Position numbers and translations under genes: made by a program. A DNA stretch of 64,000 nucleotides from Ignavibacteriota bacterium (GTDB taxonomy: Bacteria > Bacteroidota > Ignavibacteria > UBA10030 > UBA6906): contig JADJHP010000015.1 of NCBI GenBank assembly GCA_016707525.1, positions 62,001-126,000 on the forward strand, written 5' to 3'. The notes under the pieces are model-generated. The model was given only the letters and a program-made list of their open reading frames with translations, was not told the DNA's origin and searched no databases. Below are positions 58,847 through 64,000 of this stretch, one piece after another; within the stretch, counting starts at the first letter, position 1, and each line of letters starts with the position of its first letter.

Positions 58847-61087
58847 ATGTCATTCCTCGAAGAACTCAATACCGTGCAACGGCACGCGGTGGAAGCCGTT
58901 GACGGTCCCGTTATGATCGTTGCCGGCGCCGGCAGCGGCAAGACCCGTGTCCTTACGTACCGCACCGCGCACCTCCTGCAGAAGGGCGTGCGCCCCGAAA
59001 GTGTGCTGGCGCTGACGTTCACCAACAAGGCCGCGGACGAGATGAAGTCGCGCATCGCCGAGCTGGTCGGCCCGGCGAGCCGCGCCCTGTGGATGGGAAC
59101 ATTCCATTCGCTGCTTGCCCGCATGCTGCGGTTCGAGTGCGAGGCCCTCGGGTACAGCCGGAACTTCTCCATCTATGATTCCGATGAATCCCTGAGCCTC
59201 ATCAAGGGGATCATGAACGACCTCGGCGTCTCGCAGCAGCAGTTCACCCCGTCGGGCATCCGCAGCCGCATCAGTAACGCGAAGAACAGTATGGTGGCGC
59301 CCGCCGAGCTGCAACGCCGTGCCGTGGATATCCAGTCCACGCGTACCGCGGATATCTTTGTGGAATACGAAGCGCGCCTGAAGCGTGCGAACGCGATGGA
59401 TTTCGATGATCTGCTGCTGAAGCCGCTGGAGCTCTTCCGCGCGCACAAGGATGTGCTCAAACGCTACCAGCAGCGGTTCCAGTACATCCAGGTGGATGAA
59501 TACCAGGACACCAACCGCGTCCAGTATCTGCTGTTGCACGAACTCGCCGCCGGACACAAGAATATCTGCATCGTCGGTGATGATGCGCAGAGCATCTACT
59601 CGTTCCGCGGCGCCGATATCCGGAACATCCTGGATTTCCAGAAGGACTATCCGGAGTGCAAGGTCTTCCGTCTCGAGCAGAACTACCGGTCCACGAAGAC
59701 CATCCTCGGCGCGGCAGATTCCCTGATCCGCCATAACGTGGACCAGATCAAGAAGACCCTCTGGACCAGCAACGCGGACGGCGACCAGGTGGTGGTGGAC
59801 GTGTGCGATGACGACAGGGAAGAGGGGCGCCGGATCGTTGCCCATGTCGAAGAGGAAGTGCGCCACAGGAAGCGGGCCCTCAGTGACTTTGCGATCCTCT
59901 ACCGTACCAATGCCCAGTCCCGCGTCCTCGAAGATGCCCTCCGCCGGAACGGCATCCCCTACGTCATCATCGGCGGCGTGGCATTCTACAAGCGCAAGGA
60001 GATCAAGGACGTCCTCGCCTATCTGAAGCTTCTCGCGAACCCGAAAGACGACGAAAGCCTTCTGCGCATCATCAACGTGCCGGCCCGGGCCATCGGCGAT
60101 ACCACCATCAAGCGCATACGGAGTGTTGCGGCGAGCGAACGCATCACCATGCTTGACGCCCTGGCGGCAAAAGGGCTGGAAGGGTTGCTCCAGGACCGGG
60201 CACTCCGGGCAGTGCGGCAGTTTCACGCCATGCTCGTGAAGTACATAGGCCTGAAAGGGCAGATGTCGCTGAGCGAACTCGCGCGCGCCCTGGTGGATGA
60301 GACGGGGATCCTGCGGATCCTGAAAGAAGAGAACACCCCCGATGCCACGGCGCGGCGGGACAATATCCTCGAACTCATTTCCGCCATCACGGAATATGCG
60401 GATACGCACGACGGTGCCGTCCTTGAGGACTTCCTGCAGGAAGTGTCGCTGGTGTCGGATGTGGATACCGCCGAATTCGGGCGGAATGCCGTGACGCTGA
60501 TGACCCTCCACGCCGCGAAAGGCCTCGAGTTCCCGGTGGTGTTCATCTCGGGCCTCGAAGAAGGGCTTCTGCCGATCTCGCTCTCGCTGGATACGCGCGA
60601 GCAGGTGGAAGAAGAACGCCGCCTCATGTATGTGGGGATGACACGTGCGCGGCAGCAGTTGTACATCTCGCATGCGCGCTCGCGGTATCATCAGGGCGAG
60701 GTCATGTTCTCGGTGCGCTCACGGTTCGTCGAGGAGATCGACCCGTTGCATCTCACCTTCAGGGGTGGGGCTGCCGGTGCATCGGACTCCCCGCTGTCGG
60801 CACCTGCGCGGCCCCGCACGGCAGCGCGTCCCTCCGCATGGCGTGCCCCCGTCAAACCCGTAGGGAAGAGCGCAGGTTCCTCGGATCCGATGCCGCGGTA
60901 CGAGGACGAGTCGCAGGAACAGATCCATCTGCATGTGGGCCTTGCCGTGACGCATGAGACGTTCGGCCAGGGGCGCATCGTGGCGCTGGATGGTTCCGGG
61001 TCGCAGGCCCGTGCCGTGGTGGACTTCAAGTCGGTCGGTCGCAAACAGCTCCTTCTCAAATTCGCCAATCTCCGCGCCGGAGCATGA
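58847..61087 (+). CDS. UvrD/PcrA-type ATP-dependent DNA helicase
   Basis: Superfamily 1A 3'-5' helicase of 746 residues for nucleotide-excision and mismatch repair or fork clearance. Motifs in order: Q-motif LNTVQRHAVEAVDGP, Walker A AGAGSGKT (26-33), motif Ia LALTFTNKAADEMKSR, motif II VDEYQDTN, motif III IVGDDAQSIYSFRGAD, motif IV RLEQNYRST, motif V TLMTLHAAKGLEFPVVFISG, motif VI RLMYVGMTRARQQLYISHA. The C-terminus has a basic linker and the Tudor-like domain seen in PcrA/UvrD (VTHETFGQGRIVALDG). The ATG at 58847 is two residues before the usual FLEELN start. Two bases separate it from the carboxylase gene. Confidence 0.93.
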   Translation: MSFLEELNTVQRHAVEAVDGPVMIVAGAGSGKTRVLTYRTAHLLQKGVRPESVLALTFTNKAADEMKSRIAELVGPASRALWMGTFHSLLARMLRFECEALGYSRNFSIYDSDESLSLIKGIMNDLGVSQQQFTPSGIRSRISNAKNSMVAPAELQRRAVDIQSTRTADIFVEYEARLKRANAMDFDDLLLKPLELFRAHKDVLKRYQQRFQYIQVDEYQDTNRVQYLLLHELAAGHKNICIVGDDAQSIYSFRGADIRNILDFQKDYPECKVFRLEQNYRSTKTILGAADSLIRHNVDQIKKTLWTSNADGDQVVVDVCDDDREEGRRIVAHVEEEVRHRKRALSDFAILYRTNAQSRVLEDALRRNGIPYVIIGGVAFYKRKEIKDVLAYLKLLANPKDDESLLRIINVPARAIGDTTIKRIRSVAASERITMLDALAAKGLEGLLQDRALRAVRQFHAMLVKYIGLKGQMSLSELARALVDETGILRILKEENTPDATARRDNILELISAITEYADTHDGAVLEDFLQEVSLVSDVDTAEFGRNAVTLMTLHAAKGLEFPVVFISGLEEGLLPISLSLDTREQVEEERRLMYVGMTRARQQLYISHARSRYHQGEVMFSVRSRFVEEIDPLHLTFRGGAAGASDSPLSAPARPRTAARPSAWRAPVKPVGKSAGSSDPMPRYEDESQEQIHLHVGLAVTHETFGQGRIVALDGSGSQARAVVDFKSVGRKQLLLKFANLRAGA

Positions 61088-61088
61088 T

Positions 61089-62636
61089 ATGGCCCGAACC
61101 ACGATCGAGTACCTCCGCGAACTCCGGCAACGCGCCGGGTTGGGTGGTGGGGAGCAGCGCATCGAGGACCAGCACCGCAAGGGGAAGCTGACCGCGCGGG
61201 AGCGGCTCGCTCTGCTGCTGGACGAGGGAAGCTTCGAGGAACTCGACATGTTCGTCGAGCACCGCTCGTCCGACTTCGGTCTGGACAAGCAGAAGTATTT
61301 GGGCGACGGTGTCGTCACGGGCACGGGCACGATCGACGGCCGTATGGTCTGTGTCTTCAGCCAGGACTTCACCGTCTTTGGCGGGTCGCTCTCCGAAGCC
61401 CATGCAGAGAAGATCATCAAGGTCATGGACCTCGCCATGAAGATCGGCTGTCCGGTGATCGGGCTGAACGACTCCGGCGGGGCGCGGATCCAGGAAGGCG
61501 TCGTCAGCCTCGGTGGCTACGCGGATATTTTCCTCAAGAACACCCTCGCGTCCGGCGTCGTCCCTCAGATATCGGCGGTGATGGGCCCGTGTGCGGGCGG
61601 CGCGGTGTACTCGCCGGCGATCACCGACTTCGTCTTCATGGTGAAGAACACGAGCTACATGTTCGTCACCGGCCCGAATGTCGTCAAGACCGTCACCCAT
61701 GAGACGGTCACCTCCGAAGAGCTGGGGGGTGCCATGACCCATGCGAGCCGGAGCGGTGTGGCCCACTTCGCCTGCGACTCCGAAGCGGCATGTCTGGGAT
61801 CCGTTCGCACGCTTCTCTCCTTCATCCCTCAGAACAATGCCGAAGACCCTCCTGTGCGGAAGAGCACGGATGATCCGGGGCGGCGTGATCCGGGTCTGGA
61901 CACCATCATCCCGGACAATCCGAACAAGCCGTACGACATGGGGGACGTCATCCGGCGCGTCGTCGACAACGGTGAGTTCTTCGAAGTGCATGAGGAGTAT
62001 GCCCGCAATATCCTCGTCGGCTTTGCCCGCCTTGCGGGGAAACCGATCGGCATCGTCGCGAACCAGCCGTCGGTGCTGGCGGGGGTCCTGGACATCGGTG
62101 CATCGAAGAAGGGTGCACGGTTCGTCCGGTTCTGTGATGCCTTCAACATCCCGCTCGTGGTGTTTGAAGACGTGCCGGGATTCCTGCCGGGGACGGATCA
62201 GGAATGGCGGGGGATCATCACGAACGGCGCGAAGTTGCTGTATGCGTTCTGCGAGGCGACCGTGCCGCGGGTGACGGTGATCACGAGGAAGGCGTACGGC
62301 GGTGCGTACGACGTGATGAACTCGAAACACATCCGGGGCGACATGAATTTCGCATGGCCCGCGGCGGAGATCGCGGTGATGGGGCCCAAAGGCGCAGCAG
62401 AGATCATCTTCAAGAAGGAGATCGAGGCCGCGCCTGACCGTGAGAAGGCTCTGGCCGAGAAGGAACGTGAGTACCGCGAGAAGTTCGCCAATCCGTATCT
62501 CGCCGCAAGCCGCGGCTACATCGATGCCGTGATCGAGCCCTCCGAAACACGCCCGCGGCTCATCCGGGCGTTGCAGGTCCTCGCAACGAAGGTGGATACC
62601 AATCCCAGGAAGAAGCACGGGAACATACCGCTGTAG
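61089..62636 (+). CDS. Acyl-CoA carboxylase beta subunit (propionyl-CoA carboxylase/methylmalonyl-CoA decarboxylase type)
   Basis: Carboxyltransferase subunit of a biotin-dependent acyl-CoA carboxylase, 515 residues, of the PccB/MmdA type. Characteristic blocks are ERLALLLDEGSFEELDMFVE, FGGSLSEAHAEKIIKVMDLA, the oxyanion-hole GLNDSGGARIQEGV, GPCAGGAVYSPAITDF, and in the second crotonase half GFLPGTDQEWRGIITNGAKL and RKAYGGAYDVMNSKHIRGD. It probably interconverts propionyl-CoA and methylmalonyl-CoA. The biotin carboxylase and carrier subunits are not in the window, so substrate and direction are open. It starts two bases after the helicase gene. Confidence 0.9.
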   Translation: MARTTIEYLRELRQRAGLGGGEQRIEDQHRKGKLTARERLALLLDEGSFEELDMFVEHRSSDFGLDKQKYLGDGVVTGTGTIDGRMVCVFSQDFTVFGGSLSEAHAEKIIKVMDLAMKIGCPVIGLNDSGGARIQEGVVSLGGYADIFLKNTLASGVVPQISAVMGPCAGGAVYSPAITDFVFMVKNTSYMFVTGPNVVKTVTHETVTSEELGGAMTHASRSGVAHFACDSEAACLGSVRTLLSFIPQNNAEDPPVRKSTDDPGRRDPGLDTIIPDNPNKPYDMGDVIRRVVDNGEFFEVHEEYARNILVGFARLAGKPIGIVANQPSVLAGVLDIGASKKGARFVRFCDAFNIPLVVFEDVPGFLPGTDQEWRGIITNGAKLLYAFCEATVPRVTVITRKAYGGAYDVMNSKHIRGDMNFAWPAAEIAVMGPKGAAEIIFKKEIEAAPDREKALAEKEREYREKFANPYLAASRGYIDAVIEPSETRPRLIRALQVLATKVDTNPRKKHGNIPL

Positions 62637-62739
62637 AGCTGTGCAAGGTGCTCCGTGGGCCGGCGTGGGAGTGGGAGAGTGGGATCCCGCCACGGATCGG
62701 CTGCTATTCGCTTGTCACCCTGCACGTTGCAGTCTTCCC

Positions 62740-62768
62740 TTGATTCCAGCCCCCCGATACGTTATCAT
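62740..62768 (+). promoter_or_regulatory. Promoter TTGATT-17-TATCAT
   Basis: -35 TTGATT (62740-62745) and -10 TATCAT (62763-62768) are 17 bases apart, about 50 bases before the lytic transglycosylase start. The rest of the gap from 62637 shows nothing further I can support. Confidence 0.6.
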
Positions 62769-62821
62769 TAAAGATGAATCGTCGTGGTAGGGTACGACCT
62801 CAACCGTTGAAGGGACGTGAG

Positions 62822-64000
62822 ATGAGATATGTCTGTGCGATAGCGGTTGCAGCGATCATCCTGGCGGGGTGCTCCTCACAGTCCACGACCGATCAGCTCG
62901 TGCCGGTCCCCACGGCGCAGACGCTGCCCGATACGCTTCCCTCTGCCCCCCTGCTCCCCGAGAGTCTGGACGTGGCGGAGGCCATTCCCGAACAGTACGG
63001 CGTGCCGGACGATACCCTGATCGCTGCGATGCTCGAGTCCGCACGGCAACATTACGTCTCCGCAGCGGCGGCAGCGGAGAACGGCGACTCCAGCCGTTCC
63101 GTCATCCAGTTCGAAGAGGCCATCTCGATCCTGGATGAACTCAGTTACATCTCTGACATTGAATCGAACCGCGACTTTAACGACCTGAGCAGGGCGGTCG
63201 TGGAGGACTATGAACGGTATATTGTTGTTATCGATAGCCTTTCTCCCGAGTCATCCATCTTTGCCCTGCGCGAGAAGTTGAACCAGGTGGTGGACCTCCC
63301 GGACACGGCCGCCGTTGGCCCGACGCGCCCGGTGATGCAGGGAACGACCGTCCCGCTGGTGATGAATGACCTTGTCCAGCGCCACATCGATTTCTTCGTG
63401 GGGCGCGGGCGCGGACATATGGAACGATGGATCCGTAATGCGGGAACGTACTTTCCGATGGTCAAACAGATCCTTCGGGAGGAAGACGTACCGGAGGAGA
63501 TCGCCTACCTGTGTATGCCGGAATCCGGTGTGAATCCGCTTGCACGCTCATGGGCGCGCGCGGTGGGTATGTGGCAGTTCATGAAAGGGACCGGGCGCAT
63601 GTACGGGCTGCGCTCCACCTACTGGTACGATGAGCGCCGGGATTTCGAAAAAGCCACGCGCGCTGCGGCACGCCATCTGCGCGACCTCCACGGCGACTTC
63701 GGGGACTGGTATCTGGCACTCGCAGCATACAACTCCGGGGCGGGGCGTGTGTACTCCGGCATCCGACGCACCGGGACCACGGATTTCTGGGAGATGCGCC
63801 GCCGCCTTCCGCGGGAGACCCGCAATTACGTGCCGCAGTACATCGCGGTCACGCTCATCGCGATGAACCCTGAAGCATACGGCTTCGTGGGTCTCGATAT
63901 CCCGCCACCGCTGTCGTTCGATGTGGTGACCGTGGATGATTGCGTGGATCTGGATGTGCTTGCGGACTGTGCGGGGACCAATGCCCAGACGCTCCGGGAA
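62822..64000 (+). CDS. MltD-like membrane-bound lytic transglycosylase, 3' end outside window
   Basis: Cleaves peptidoglycan with formation of 1,6-anhydro-MurNAc. The signal peptide ends in a lipobox (ILAGCSS), so it is a lipoprotein. The SLT domain begins near residue 185 (LVQRHIDFFVGRGRGHMERW). The catalytic Glu234 is in YLCMPESGVNPLARSWARAV, followed by GMWQFMKGTGRMYGL and LALAAYNSGAGRV. The 393 codons seen are open to the last base. The final residues (VVTVDDCVDLDVLADCAGTN) look like the MltD linker that normally leads to LysM repeats. The ATG at 62822 lies behind GAAGGGACGTGAG. Confidence 0.9.
   Translation, partial: MRYVCAIAVAAIILAGCSSQSTTDQLVPVPTAQTLPDTLPSAPLLPESLDVAEAIPEQYGVPDDTLIAAMLESARQHYVSAAAAAENGDSSRSVIQFEEAISILDELSYISDIESNRDFNDLSRAVVEDYERYIVVIDSLSPESSIFALREKLNQVVDLPDTAAVGPTRPVMQGTTVPLVMNDLVQRHIDFFVGRGRGHMERWIRNAGTYFPMVKQILREEDVPEEIAYLCMPESGVNPLARSWARAVGMWQFMKGTGRMYGLRSTYWYDERRDFEKATRAAARHLRDLHGDFGDWYLALAAYNSGAGRVYSGIRRTGTTDFWEMRRRLPRETRNYVPQYIAVTLIAMNPEAYGFVGLDIPPPLSFDVVTVDDCVDLDVLADCAGTNAQTLRE

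Noticed and set aside
58850..60691. 613-codon minus-strand frame opposite the helicase gene
   Set aside because: Antisense shadow of a protein with all SF1 helicase motifs; no recognisable features.
61056..62693. 545-codon minus-strand frame opposite the carboxylase gene
   Set aside because: Antisense shadow with low-complexity composition.

Overview
This 64 kb window comes from a GC-rich bacterium of the Bacteroidota/Chlorobiota assemblage, most likely Ignavibacteria-like. The taxonomic clues are proteins ending in type IX secretion (T9SS) sorting tails of the NYPNPFNPSTTIRYGLP type, two PorV-type outer-membrane proteins, a TonB-dependent receptor with a carboxypeptidase-like N-domain and a SprA-like barrel protein. 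No rRNA, phage, insertion sequence or CRISPR array is visible. The only tRNA is tRNA-Leu(CAA).

Layout. 0-11 kb is mostly housekeeping: the 3' part of an Xaa-Pro aminopeptidase, an MscS channel with an UlaG-like hydrolase, a 5'-nucleotidase lipoprotein, a P-loop kinase-like protein, a sugar-phosphate-type MFS carrier, a CorA transporter, and two coupled GT9 glycosyltransferases with a DUF2279 protein. 11-13 kb holds an NfeD/SPFH pair. 13-17.5 kb is a minus-strand operon of a lipoprotein, a propeller protein and two PorV-like proteins. 17.8-25 kb holds a cell-surface subtilase, a DUF4412-like protein, an OPT transporter, a methyltransferase and a DUF4328 membrane protein. 25-36 kb is sugar metabolism: an AmpG-like MFS carrier with N,N'-diacetylchitobiose phosphorylase behind an operator-like palindrome, a GH38 alpha-mannosidase, an MelB-type symporter and a uroporphyrinogen decarboxylase-family protein. 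36-41 kb has a TonB receptor, a lipoprotein and a transglutaminase-like protein.

41-54.3 kb is the most distinctive part: five consecutive secreted T9SS cargo proteins (one gingipain-like C25 peptidase, the others propeller or repeat proteins) with near-identical tails, and one outer-membrane barrel gene. Several carry their own sigma-70-like promoter and a 5' leader with a G-run just after the predicted start site and a terminator-like hairpin before the gene. A block containing half of tRNA-Leu is duplicated on either side of the last one. 54.6-64 kb holds the SprA-like gene, an MGMT-type DNA repair protein, a UvrD/PcrA helicase, an acyl-CoA carboxylase beta subunit and the start of an MltD-like lytic transglycosylase.

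Two window-wide observations. Ten clear promoters all read TTGnnn, exactly 17 bases, then a TATnTT-like -10. Five long genes between 31 and 58 kb are broken by single-base gains or losses in short G or C runs; undoing each one restores a coherent protein. This looks more like consensus-sequence error than gene decay, but raw reads are needed to decide.
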